A stretch of DNA of 64,000 bases from Myceligenerans salitolerans (GTDB taxonomy: Bacteria > Actinomycetota > Actinomycetes > Actinomycetales > Cellulomonadaceae). Under the pieces are notes generated by a model. That model ran no database searches. It was not told the DNA's origin and saw nothing but the letters and a program-made list of their open reading frames with translations. Shown here in pieces: positions 26,866 to 36,000 of this stretch. Within the stretch, counting starts at the first letter, position 1. Each line of letters begins with the position of its first letter. A program made the position numbers and the translations under genes. The stretch covers positions 278,839 through 342,838 of the forward strand of contig NZ_JAFMPK010000027.1 of the NCBI RefSeq assembly GCF_017349295.1. The letters are read 5' to 3'.

Positions 26866-27930
26866 TCAGTACTCCGGGCGGGCCGACGGGTCGCCCGGAT
26901 CGTGATGGCCATTGCGCTCCGTGGTCACTACGGGCCACGCGAGATCCTCTTCGCGAGTCTTGCGGGCCTCGCTCGGATCCAGCTCGTCGGACCGCCACAG
27001 CATGTCGTTCTCGTCGATGACCACCATGTCGCCGTCCGTCACGGCCTGCTGGACGATATCAGCCAGCTCCTCGGGACCGGCGTCGGGGTTCCGCAGTGCG
27101 ATCTCCCGGCCGATCTCGTTGTTGTGCAGGTCCATCGCGACCGGCACGGGATGGCTCGTGGGACCACGTTCGTGCGCGGTGGCGAACTCGCTCACCCATT
27201 CCTCACCGAAGCGCTGGGTCATCAGCGCGTTCCAGTACGCGTGCCGGAAGGCGTCGCCGTGTCCGTCGGTCAGGCCCTCGTCGTACCTGCTCTCCGCGAC
27301 ATGCAGGGCGTCCTGACGCAGGTCCATGACGTCCATGACCGCACCCGGCCCCTGACGCCGCAGGAGGTCGTCGAGCATCTGCGCCTCGGCCTCGGTGACC
27401 TCTTCCCGGTTGGGGACGGGGAGACGCTCCCCGGTCAGGTCGTTGAGACGGCCTGCCTGGTCGACCAGCCAGCCGCCCGCACCAGCGGGCCACATCGTCG
27501 TGTCGTCCGGCGCGACCTGGTACTCCTCCAGCAGCTCGCGGTGCAGTCGCTCGTCCGCGCCCGCCGGCCCGGCGACACCGGCAGCGCCCGTGGCAGCGGC
27601 CCCGGCGAAAGCGGCAGCGCCGCCACCGAGAGGGGCAGCGGCAGCGGCGCCGTCCAGGTTCTCGGAGGTGCCCTCCTGGTCATCGGCGTTCTCGCGCACC
27701 GTCGCCGCCACATCGTTCAAGGCGGCCGCCGTCTCACGCAGCGCGGCGGCGTGGACGTGGTTCCACTCCTCCCGGAACTGCTCGCTGTCCGGACCGCTCC
27801 ACTGTTCCGGTGCCGGCATGGCGGCCTCCACCATCTGCACGACACCGCCCAGCGCCTCGCCCCCGCGGGCGATCCCGTCGGCGAGCTGTCGCAACGCCTC
27901 GATGTCGGCCCCGTACAGGTTGCCGGCCAC
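26866..27930 (-). CDS. WXG-domain protein with C-terminal DUF6973-like domain, putative type VII effector
   Basis: 354 residues. The N-terminal ~95 residues are a WXG-type helical hairpin (LYGADIEALRQLADGIARGG, turn PEQWSGPDSEQF, then EWNHVHAAALRETAAALNDVA and a DDQEGTSENL tail). An Ala/Gly-rich linker (100-130) follows. The C-terminal domain has HGDAFRHAYWNALMTQRFG (about 222-240) and MDLHNNEIGREIA (about 266-278), which I associate with the DUF6973 family found in polymorphic toxins; its activity is not known to me. GTG start at 27,930 with AGGAGG. It has its own AT-rich promoter region and precedes a small lipoprotein gene. Confidence 0.8.
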   Translation of the reverse strand: MAGNLYGADIEALRQLADGIARGGEALGGVVQMVEAAMPAPEQWSGPDSEQFREEWNHVHAAALRETAAALNDVAATVRENADDQEGTSENLDGAAAAAPLGGGAAAFAGAAATGAAGVAGPAGADERLHRELLEEYQVAPDDTTMWPAGAGGWLVDQAGRLNDLTGERLPVPNREEVTEAEAQMLDDLLRRQGPGAVMDVMDLRQDALHVAESRYDEGLTDGHGDAFRHAYWNALMTQRFGEEWVSEFATAHERGPTSHPVPVAMDLHNNEIGREIALRNPDAGPEELADIVQQAVTDGDMVVIDENDMLWRSDELDPSEARKTREEDLAWPVVTTERNGHHDPGDPSARPEY

Positions 27931-27956
27931 GCGCCACCTCCTCTTCGAACCTGAGA

Positions 27957-28000
27957 CGATTTTATCTTATTTGCGCGCTTTAACCTATATGCGAACTCCA
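27957..28000 (-). promoter_or_regulatory. AT-rich promoter region of the WXG/toxin-like gene
   Basis: An AT-rich stretch, rare in this genome, between the methyltransferase stop and the GTG at 27,930. On the minus strand TAAGAT (27,969-27,964) and TAAAAT (27,964-27,959) are possible -10 elements and TTCGCA or TTAAAG possible -35 elements. Confidence 0.4.
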
Positions 28001-28049
28001 GCGAATCACGCTTCCGGACCGGCCACGCGCGCGGCGCAGCGTGGTGGCA

Positions 28050-28880
28050 TCAGGTCCGCCTGACGTCCGCCAGCAGAGCGAGCGTCGTGTACGGCATCGT
28101 CACCGTGCCGCCCAGGGCGTCGATCACCTCGGCGTTGCCCCGCAGGACGCGTTCCAGTGCGTCCGGTGACAGGCGCTCGTGCCAGGCCAGGGTGGGTACC
28201 TGGTCGACCCACGCGTCGCGGGTGAACTCCACCTGCCAAGGGATCTCGTGCCTGGTCACCGCACCGAAGGCGCGTGAGCCCCAGATGCCCGCGGTCGCGG
28301 CGCCGGCGAGCTTGCCGTAGCCGTCCAGCGGGGACCGCTCCCACGGCACGAAGTCCAGACCCATGTCGACGCCGCGGTAGACGTCGGCGAGCGCCGCCGC
28401 CACCGCCGGCTCGGGTACGCAGACGTTCCAGAACACGGCGAGCCGTCCCCCCGGTCGGAGCACCTCGGCCGCCTTGACGGCCCCGGCGCGCTGTTTCACC
28501 CAGTGCCACGCCTGCCCGGAGACGACGGCGTCGTAGCGCCGCCGCGCCGCGTCCCAGTCGTCGAATGACGCGATCTCGACCGGGAAGCCCGCGCGACGTG
28601 CGACGACGGCCATCCGTTCGTCGGGTTCCACGCCGGTGACCTCGCATCCGGCCTGGCGGAACAGGGAAGCGGCAGAACCCGTGCCGATGCCGACGTCCAG
28701 CACCGTGGGCCGCCCTCGCCGAGGTGGTGCGGTGTGCGGGGAGGGCACCACCCCGGCCTCGTCGGCCAGCACCAGGTCGGCCAGCGCGGCCGGGTAGCCC
28801 GGCCGCGTGCGGTGGTAACGCTCCGCGTCCTCGCCGAACGAGACGGCGACCTCACGCAGCGAGGGCGGCCGGGCGGCCAC
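28050..28880 (-). CDS. SAM-dependent methyltransferase
   Basis: 276 residues. Class I fold: motif I VLDVGIGTGSAASLF, VTGVEPDERMA as the acidic loop, and GQAWHWVKQ...EVLRPGGRLAVFWN. The FGEDAERYHRTRPGYP start is typical of a family of small-molecule or unknown methyltransferases. A GTG at 28,880, eight bases after the upstream lipoprotein stop, is the likely start; its ribosome binding site is weak. It sits between ESX-associated genes with no obvious functional link to them. Confidence 0.85.
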   Translation of the reverse strand: MAARPPSLREVAVSFGEDAERYHRTRPGYPAALADLVLADEAGVVPSPHTAPPRRGRPTVLDVGIGTGSAASLFRQAGCEVTGVEPDERMAVVARRAGFPVEIASFDDWDAARRRYDAVVSGQAWHWVKQRAGAVKAAEVLRPGGRLAVFWNVCVPEPAVAAALADVYRGVDMGLDFVPWERSPLDGYGKLAGAATAGIWGSRAFGAVTRHEIPWQVEFTRDAWVDQVPTLAWHERLSPDALERVLRGNAEVIDALGGTVTMPYTTLALLADVRRT

Positions 28881-28888
28881 GGAAGCGA

Positions 28889-29548
28889 TCAGCCCTGCCA
28901 GTCGCCGGTGAGATCGAGCGACTGGTCCACCTGCGAGACGAAGTCCTGCGTCATGATCGTCTCGGCGCCGGAGAGCTGAATGAGCGAGGGGGCACCTTGG
29001 CTGTCGGTGATGCCCCAGACCACGGCCACGTACACCTCGCCGCCGGACTGATAGGTGTACGACGTGTTCGCCCGCTGTCCGTCCGTGCGCAGCGTGTTGA
29101 CGGGCGCGAAGTTGTCATCGGTCGACCCGTTGTCCTCGACCTGGCTGATGAACCAGTCCACCGATTCCTGGGCGCCCATCGCCTCGCCGCCCGGCATGAA
29201 CGCGATCCGGCCGGCGACACCGCCCTGGTCGTTCGGCTTCTGGTGGATGTACTTCCACGGGTCCTCGTCCGCGGAGGGTGCCCAGTCGGCGGGAACCTGG
29301 GCCGTGATGTGGGAGGCCTGGATCGTCTGCATCCCCTCGGCCGTCGCGTCGCCACCTGTCGTGGACTCGTCGGTCGCCAGGGACTCGGCGGCGTCCGGGG
29401 ACTCGGCGGTCTCCGTGCCGGCCGTGGTCGAGTCACCGCCGACCTCCTCGAGCTCACCCACCGAGAACGAACAGGCGGACAAGGTCGACGCGAGCACCCC
29501 GGCCGCCAGGGCGGCCGTCAGGGAACGTCGGGTACGCATGTGAATCAC
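28889..29548 (-). CDS. Lipoprotein with LpqN/PsbP-like domain
   Basis: 219 residues. Signal peptide with lipobox LSAC, a Thr/Glu/Ser-rich spacer (about 28-75) and a C-terminal alpha/beta domain (VPADWAP...WKYIHQ...GGVAGRIAFMPGG...ESVDWFISQVED...VNTLRTDGQ...YVAVVWG) that looks like the LpqN/PsbP-type fold. GTG at 29,548 with GAGGA; an internal ATG three codons on is the alternative. It belongs to the run of ESX-associated genes (16 bp after the upstream membrane protein). Confidence 0.7.
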   Translation of the reverse strand: MIHMRTRRSLTAALAAGVLASTLSACSFSVGELEEVGGDSTTAGTETAESPDAAESLATDESTTGGDATAEGMQTIQASHITAQVPADWAPSADEDPWKYIHQKPNDQGGVAGRIAFMPGGEAMGAQESVDWFISQVEDNGSTDDNFAPVNTLRTDGQRANTSYTYQSGGEVYVAVVWGITDSQGAPSLIQLSGAETIMTQDFVSQVDQSLDLTGDWQG

Positions 29549-29564
29549 TCACTTCCTCTTCGGG

Positions 29565-30329
29565 CTACTTCTCGAACAATCGCGCGCCGAACCAGTCGAG
29601 ACGCGGGCGCCAGCCGTTGTTGCGCAGCACGGTGAACACCGGGATCTTGGCATCGGCCGGGCGGATCATCGCGACGCCCTCCCAGGAGGTTCGCGGGCCG
29701 TCCGCGCCGTGCACGGTGACCTGCCCGTCCGCACCTTCGACGAAGGTGCCCGAACTCTGACCGGCCGTCTTTCCCCGGGTCCACGTCCAGTTGGCGTGGA
29801 CGAACCCGCCGCCGGGGCTGAGCGCCGACCGGACCGACGCCGATCCGGAGTACTCGACGAACTTGTAGGTCGCGCGGGCCGGGTCCAGGTCGACCTCCAT
29901 GCGCCACGCGTACGCCTGCTTGCCCCGCACGAACAGGGTCTGCCAGCGCACCTCCTCGACCTTCCAGCGCACGTCCACGCGCGCGCCCTGCGCCGTCCGC
30001 GTCGCCTCGATGAGGTACGGCAGCCCGTCGCTGTTCATGCCCAGGAGGTCGGCGACCACGCGGTCGACCGGTGTCGGAGCGGCCGGCGTGCCGCCGGCCG
30101 ACTCCGGGACCTGTGCCTTCTCCCGTTCGGAGACTGCCTTCAGACCGCGCCGCATCGTCCACATCCCGCGTGCGAGCACCGCGATACCGGTGAGCACGAG
30201 CAGGACGACGCCCAGGGCCACGTTCCCCTGGAGGATGGCCCAGACCCCTCCCGCCGCGAGGACCAGCCCGACGAGGAAGACGATCCTGCGACTCTGCACC
30301 GCGAACCGAGCAGCGCGGTCCTCCGTCAC
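29565..30329 (-). CDS. Membrane protein, unknown, in the ESX-associated run
   Basis: 254 residues. Two hydrophobic segments (RRIVFLVGLVLAAGGVWAIL and ALGVVLLVLTGIAVLARGMW) at the N-terminus, then a soluble beta-rich domain (about 95-254) with WRMEVDLDPARATYKFVEYSGSASVRSALSPGG. The GTG start overlaps the upstream stop in GTGA, so it is coupled to the LpqN-like gene. I do not recognise a family. Confidence 0.7.
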   Translation of the reverse strand: MTEDRAARFAVQSRRIVFLVGLVLAAGGVWAILQGNVALGVVLLVLTGIAVLARGMWTMRRGLKAVSEREKAQVPESAGGTPAAPTPVDRVVADLLGMNSDGLPYLIEATRTAQGARVDVRWKVEEVRWQTLFVRGKQAYAWRMEVDLDPARATYKFVEYSGSASVRSALSPGGGFVHANWTWTRGKTAGQSSGTFVEGADGQVTVHGADGPRTSWEGVAMIRPADAKIPVFTVLRNNGWRPRLDWFGARLFEK

Positions 30330-30802
30330 TGCTCGGCCAGCTTGACGCTGTCCTGGATCTCGCGGACCTGCGGCCAGATCTCGGCGGCCTGCGGGCCCGC
30401 GCAGGTTCCCGTGACCTCGACCATGTCACGGACGCCGTCGTGCTCGACCACGGCGATCCGCAGGGCCTGCGCGATCGTGCCGGCCTGCTGGGTGGTCCAG
30501 GCGCCCTCGATCCGCACGGCGGGCAGTCCGCCGAACGTCGTGTCCATGCGGCCCACCTCCTCGTACCCCGGCGTCGCCTGGAACTTCGTCACGGCCTGCT
30601 CGATCACGGCCTCGACACTCTGCTCCGGGGCCATCCGCTGGATCACGACGACGACGTTCGGACGGAACTCGCCCTCGGGACGCTGCTGCACGATGGCCAT
30701 CTGCGCCTGCGGGACCGCGTGCGGGGCCCAGCCCTCGGGGCAGTCCATGACCACGGCGGGGAAACCGGGGAAGGTCTCGCTCGGGTAGGTGACTGTACTC
30801 AT
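30326..30802 (-). CDS. LpqN-like cytoplasmic protein, unknown function
   Basis: 158 residues with no signal peptide. An alpha/beta PsbP/LpqN-type layout: VMDCPEGWAPHAVPQ, FRPNVVVVIQRMAPEQSVEAVIEQAVTKF, GGLPAVRIEGAWTTQQAGTIAQALRIAVVEHDGVRDMVEVTG. Related domains occur near actinobacterial ESX loci. The ATG at 30,802 has GGATGGAG just upstream. It is 33 bp downstream of the Gly/Ala-rich WXG gene and coupled to the next gene. Confidence 0.65.
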   Translation of the reverse strand: MSTVTYPSETFPGFPAVVMDCPEGWAPHAVPQAQMAIVQQRPEGEFRPNVVVVIQRMAPEQSVEAVIEQAVTKFQATPGYEEVGRMDTTFGGLPAVRIEGAWTTQQAGTIAQALRIAVVEHDGVRDMVEVTGTCAGPQAAEIWPQVREIQDSVKLAEQ

Positions 30803-30835
30803 GTCTCCATCCAATCAGGTTGTGCCGCGGCCATG

Positions 30836-32011
30836 TCAGAGACCACCGATGAAGTCGCCCACGCCGTCCACGATGTCGCCACCGACGTCGGTGATGGCAT
30901 CGACGGTGTCGGCGGGCGACCAGTCGAGCGAGACCGAGACCCCGGCGCCGATGCCGAGTGCGGCCCCGAGCTCGAAGTCCACGCTCACGTTGTCGAACCC
31001 GACGTTCACATCCGCGTTGGCCTTGACACCCACACCCGCGTACACCGAGCCCTCCGCGCCGGCGGTCACGCCGGCCACCGTCGCGGATCCGTTGGCGGAT
31101 GCCTCGGCACCCGCGAACGCCTCACCGCCCACGCTCGCACCCAGCCCGTCCGGACCGATCGACACACCGCCGGTCGCCTCGGCGCGAGCGCCCGCGAACG
31201 CGTCGACCGAGCCCTCGGCCCCGAGGTGGTCGCCGTACCCGACCTGGCCCTCGGCACTCGCGCTGACCCCGGCGTTGGCACCGACCTGCCCCTCGGCCAC
31301 GAGGCCGTTCTCGGACAGGCTGACCTCGCCGGACGCGTCGTACCCGGCACCGGCCGCGACCCCGGCCGAGCCGGAGCCGTGCGCGCCGTCCTCGTCGCCG
31401 AACTCGCCGTCGATGCCGGCCTCGGCCCCGACGAACCCGCCGGTCTCCCCCTCGGCGAGGGTGTGGTGGATGTCGCCCTTCTCCGACGTGCTGGCGACGT
31501 CCGCCTGCTCACCGTCGGTGCGGGTCCAGGTGCCGTCCTCGTTCTGGGTGTAGCCGGCCGCGTTGTTGTGCTGGGGACCGAGGCCGTGGACGCTGCCCGA
31601 CGTCGGGTCGTTCGGGTCGTTCTGCGCCGTCGGGTCGGACCCCGCGGTCGCCAGAGGGTTGCCACCCTCGTCCTCGGACCCGCCACCGCCGGAACCTCCG
31701 CCCGACCCGCCGGTCCCGCCGCCGCCCCCGCCCGACAGCTCGTCCGACGTCTCCTGCTGGTCGTCGGCGTTCTCCCGGACCTTCCCCGCGACCTCGTTCA
31801 GCGCGCTCGCCGTCTCCCGCAGCCGGACCGCGTGGACGTCGGTCCACTCGGCGCGGAACTCCTCGCCGTCCGGGCCGCTCCACTCGTCGATGGCCGGCAT
31901 CGCCGACTCGACGACGGCGACGACGTTGGTGAGCGCATCACCGCCCTGGGCGACGCGGTCGGCGAACGACCGCAGCGCCTCGATATCGGCGCCGTAAAGC
32001 CCTCCGCTCAT
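30836..32011 (-). CDS. WXG-domain protein with long Gly/Ala-rich repetitive tail
   Basis: 391 residues. The first ~95 residues are a WXG-type hairpin almost parallel to that of the toxin-like protein (LYGADIEALRSFADRVAQGG, turn IDEWSGPDGEEF, then SALNEVAGKVRENADDQQETS). A poly-Gly/Ser linker follows, then about 200 residues of alternating small residues (GAEASANGSATVAGVTAGAEG type) with regular acidic positions, suggestive of a beta-solenoid or stacked sheet. The ATG at 32,011 has GAGGAG. It is probably a secreted substrate or structural product of the system. Confidence 0.75.
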   Translation of the reverse strand: MSGGLYGADIEALRSFADRVAQGGDALTNVVAVVESAMPAIDEWSGPDGEEFRAEWTDVHAVRLRETASALNEVAGKVRENADDQQETSDELSGGGGGGTGGSGGGSGGGGSEDEGGNPLATAGSDPTAQNDPNDPTSGSVHGLGPQHNNAAGYTQNEDGTWTRTDGEQADVASTSEKGDIHHTLAEGETGGFVGAEAGIDGEFGDEDGAHGSGSAGVAAGAGYDASGEVSLSENGLVAEGQVGANAGVSASAEGQVGYGDHLGAEGSVDAFAGARAEATGGVSIGPDGLGASVGGEAFAGAEASANGSATVAGVTAGAEGSVYAGVGVKANADVNVGFDNVSVDFELGAALGIGAGVSVSLDWSPADTVDAITDVGGDIVDGVGDFIGGL

Positions 32012-32145
32012 GGTTTCTCCTCACATCCCTCCGCGCCCCGGCGGCAGGGTTCGTCCCTCGATCGACAGCGCCGATGACGGACCGTCGAATGCACCTGTCG
32101 CGCGGCCCCACCCGAGCCGACCTCGCCGCGACGACGTTCCCCGGC

Positions 32146-32421
32146 TCAGAGCGAGCTCGAGGTGCCTTCCTGCTCCGCGGCGTTGGCCTCCGCGGTCCCG
32201 GCGAAGTTCTCGAGCGCCGAGGCGATCTCGTTCAGCTTCGCGGCGTGAGTGTTCGTCCACTCGTCCTCGAACTGGTCCGCGTCCGGCCCCATCCACTCGG
32301 TCTCGCTCAGTTGCGCGGTGATGTCCTGCACCGTCGAACGGACTTCCTCGGCCTGCTGACGCAGGACGTTCGCCATCTCCCGGACCGCCTCGATGTCGAG
32401 GCCGAGCATGTCTCCGACCAT
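32146..32421 (-). CDS. WXG100 family protein
   Basis: 91 residues, typical length. Two helices around a TEWMGPDADQF turn, then EDEWTNTHAAKLNEIASALENFAGTAEANAAEQEGTSSSL. The ATG at 32,421 has AAGGAG seven bases upstream. It is adjacent to a second WXG100 gene and the EssC-type ATPase, and may form the EsxA/EsxB-like pair or homodimers. Confidence 0.9.
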   Translation of the reverse strand: MVGDMLGLDIEAVREMANVLRQQAEEVRSTVQDITAQLSETEWMGPDADQFEDEWTNTHAAKLNEIASALENFAGTAEANAAEQEGTSSSL

Positions 32422-32600
32422 GTCCCTCTCCTTCGTTCCGGGCCGCCTCGGGGTCGAGCGGCCTCGCCTGGATCACCACGACACGCTCATCCGGCCCGAT
32501 GCCGGATGTCGTCTCCTGACCGGTGCCCCCGTGACGCGCGATGGGTGCGGCACCGGACCGGCACCGCACCCATCGTGTTCACGCCGCGAGGACGAACGCG

Positions 32601-32891
32601 TCACAGCGCGTTCGAGGTGCCCTCCTGCTCGCTGGCGTTGCGCTCGGCGGTCTGGCCGTGCTCCACCATGCGCTCGGCGATCTGCTGCAGCTGCGTAAAG
32701 AGCTCGGCGTCCCACTGCTCCTCGTACTGGGAGGCGTCGGAGCCGTTCCACTCGGTCTGCTGCATCTGCGCGTTGACCTGCTCGCCGGCCTGCTTGATCT
32801 GGTCAGCCGACTGCTGCAGAACCTGCGAGAGCTGCCGGACTGCCTCGACGTCGAGACCCGAGACGTTCTGAGCGCTGTGCTGAAGCGGCAT
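32601..32891 (-). CDS. WXG100 family protein
   Basis: 96 residues. Helix-turn-helix hairpin with TEWNGSDASQYEEQW, an N-terminal SGLDVEAVRQLSQVLQQSADQIKQ helix, and the same ERNASEQEGTSNAL tail style as the neighbour. The ATG at 32,891 has AAGGAG nine bases upstream. It is the first gene of the substrate unit; a TGGGG-N6-CCCCA palindrome lies about 100 bp upstream. Confidence 0.9.
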   Translation of the reverse strand: MPLQHSAQNVSGLDVEAVRQLSQVLQQSADQIKQAGEQVNAQMQQTEWNGSDASQYEEQWDAELFTQLQQIAERMVEHGQTAERNASEQEGTSNAL

Positions 32892-32982
32892 GTGTTACTC
32901 CTTCGTCTGCGGCCACCCCTGCTGGGAAGCCTCACTTGATTTCGACACCACGCACTCAACCAGAGTGCGCGGCGGGGTGGAA

Positions 32983-32998
32983 TGGGGAGAGTTCCCCA
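32983..32998. promoter_or_regulatory. TGGGG-N6-CCCCA palindrome upstream of the WXG100 genes
   Basis: TGGGGAGAGTTCCCCA, extended by one further pair (A-T), centred about 99 bp before the start at 32,891. It matches the two other copies in the cluster. Confidence 0.6.
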
Positions 32999-33022
32999 TC
33001 CCGCGTCGCACCGCCCGGGACG

Positions 33023-36000
33023 TCACCCGGGCTGCGCGACGTGGATCTTGGCGGCCCGGCCCGCGGCGATGAGGAAGCCGCGCCCCGGCGGGAAGTCCTG
33101 GCGCCGCAGCCGGCCCAGGGGGGTGTTCAGGAGGGTGTCGCCCTCCATGTCGCCCGGGGTCATGAGAATGCCGTTACGGCCGGACTTGAACGGCCCGGCC
33201 AACGCGAACGCCTTCGACCAGGTCGACGACTCCGCCTCGCCGATCACCATGATCTCCTTGCGCACCGCGGCCTTGACGAACGCCTCCAACGGCTTCTCCG
33301 CCGGCGTGCCGGTCAGCTCCGTGTAGTTCTCGATCATGACCGTGAGGCTGCCGGGAGCGAACTTGTCCGCCTGGACCGCCTCGGTGAGCTCCTTGACGAC
33401 CTCCTGGACGTCCTCGGGCGTCTGGGCCACCTTGTCCCACAGGTCCATCGAACCGACGCTCGTGCGCCGCGACGAGAGGTACACGAGCCGTGTCCTCGTG
33501 GCGCGCCGCAGCGAGGTGGCGATCGTCACGAACGTCGTCGTACGGCCCGATCCCGGCGGGCCCGAGAGCATGAGCGGCGACCGCTCGGGCAGTCCGATCG
33601 GCGAGATGTCGAGGTCCCGCAGGCCGATCGTCGGCCGGTTGCCCACGGTCGGCGGCAGGGCGGTGAGCGTGAAGTCGTCGGGCAGGCGTTCGATCCCGGG
33701 TGCCTTGAGCGTTCCCGCCCGCTCCATGGCCTGCTCCAGCTTGCTCATCTCGCGCGACTGCACGACACCGTTCGAGTCGCCGCCGAGGACGGCGATCTGC
33801 GCCTCCTGCCCGAACATGATCGCCCGGCCCGGCGCCGACGTCGGGTTCAGGACGTCCTTGGGCACGTTCAGCATCATGTAGTCGTCCTCCCGCGCCATGC
33901 GGTGCACGATGCGCTTCTGCACCGTGGAGGCCAGCGACGGAGGGATGTTCGTGGCCCGGTCACCGGTCATCACGATGTGGATGCCGACCGGGCGGCCGTC
34001 CGTGGCGAGCTGGGTGAACGCGCCGAAGATCGAGAACCCGCGCGCGACGCTGATCTCGTACGAGTCCCGGAACGCGCCGAAGCCGTCCACCAGCACGAAG
34101 ATGCGCGGCTCGTGGGGCTTGTTCGCGATCTTCCGGTACTCGACGATGCTGCCGGCGCGTACCTCGGCGTAGCGGGCGGAGCGCTCCTCGAGTTCCTGGG
34201 TCAGCCGCCGCAGGAGGCGAGTCACCCGCTCCTCGTCCTCGCCGTCGATGATCGCACCGACGTGCGGCATGTTCTCCAGCATCGTCAGACCGCCGGAACC
34301 ACAGTCGATGCCGTACACCTGGGTCGGCCCGCCGCGCACCGTGAGCCCGGCGGAGATCGCGATCGTCCGCAGCGTGGTGCTCTTCCCCGCGCCACCGGTG
34401 CCGTAGACGGCCATGTTCCCGTCCGTGTCCGGCTCGTAGTGCACGGTGGGCTGCGCCTGCCCGTGCGGATCGTCGAGCACGCCGAGCAGGAGCTTGGCGT
34501 CGGTCCGGGGGTTGGGCAGCAGGGCGAGGTCGTAGGTCTGGGCGAGCTCCGGCAGCCACGGCTTGCGGGGCTCGGGCACGCCGGCGACGGTGGCCGCCTC
34601 CCGCATGGTCCGGACCATGCGGGAGATGTCGTTCGGACCGGGGTCGCCGCCGTCGTCCGACGACGACTCCCGCGCCGGCATCTCCCACTTGCGGGCGACG
34701 CCGAAGTCCAGCTCCTCGACGTCGATCTGTGTCGGCTCCGGCTCGTCGGAGGTCCAGCCGCCGGCGTAGCCGGTCTGGAAGGTGGTGATGCGGCCGGGCC
34801 CGGTCTTCGCGGCACCCCGGCCCGGGATCGACGCCGCGAAGTGCGCCGCCATCGCGTCCCCGAGCACGTCCTTCGAGTCGGACTCGTCCGCCATGCGCAG
34901 CGCGATCCGCAGGTTCGTGTTGGCGCGCAGGTTGTCCTTGATCACGCCGGCGGGACGCTGGGTGGCCAGGATCAGGTGCAGTCCGAGCGACCGGCCACGC
35001 TGGGCGACGTCGACGACGCCGTCCACGAACTCGGGGACCTCCCCGACCAGGGCGGCGAACTCGTCGACCACGATGATGAGGCTCGGCGGCGCGTCCGGGT
35101 CGCCGGTCTTCTCGAGCGACGCGAGGTCCTTCGCCTTCTTCCGGTTCAGGAGGTGCTCGCGGTAGTGCAGCTCGGCCCGCAAGGACGACAGGGCCCTGCG
35201 CACCAGGTGCTGCGACAGGTCGGTGACCAGACCGACGGTGTGCGGCAGGTGCACGCAGTCGGCGAACGCCGCGCCGCCCTTGTAGTCCACGAACAGGAAC
35301 GTCACACGGTCCGGACTGTGCGCCGCCGCCATGCCCATCACCCAGGACTGCAGGAACTCCGACTTGCCCGCACCGGTGGTGCCGCCGACGAGCGCGTGCG
35401 GACCCTGGGTGCGCAGGTCGAGGTAGAACGGCTCGATGCCGTTGTGCCCCACCAGGCCGCGCAGGTTCGTCGGGTTCTTGCGGCGCACGGGTGGTGACCC
35501 GTCGCGCGGGGTGAGCGACAGGTTCTCCTTCCACCGGTCGATGATGCTGTGGGGCTCCGAGGCGACCTCCGTGCCGGCGAGTGCCAGGTACGACACCGAG
35601 CGGGGCAGGTCCGTCTCGTCGCTGACGGGCGCGCCGACGTCGACCACGGGCGACAGGATGCGGGCGATCTCGTGGGCGGTGGCCAGATCGACGGTCTCGC
35701 AGCGGACGGGGAAGGACAGCAGGCCGTAGTGCACCTGACCGGACGTGGCGCTGTCGGCCCCGGCCTCGTGGTCGAGCACGACGAACGTGCGGCACGCGGC
35801 AGGCAGCTGCTCGACGGTGGGAGCCACCCACACGACGTGCACGTTGACGGAGGGCCCGCGCTCGACGAGCCGGACCAGGCGGGAGCGCTCGAGCGGGACG
35901 TCGTCCTCGACGAGCACGACGACGGACGGAAGGATGGGCTTGGGCGGCTGCTCCTGCCGGTCCTTCTCGACGTCGCGCTCACCCTCGAGGGGCGGTGGGC

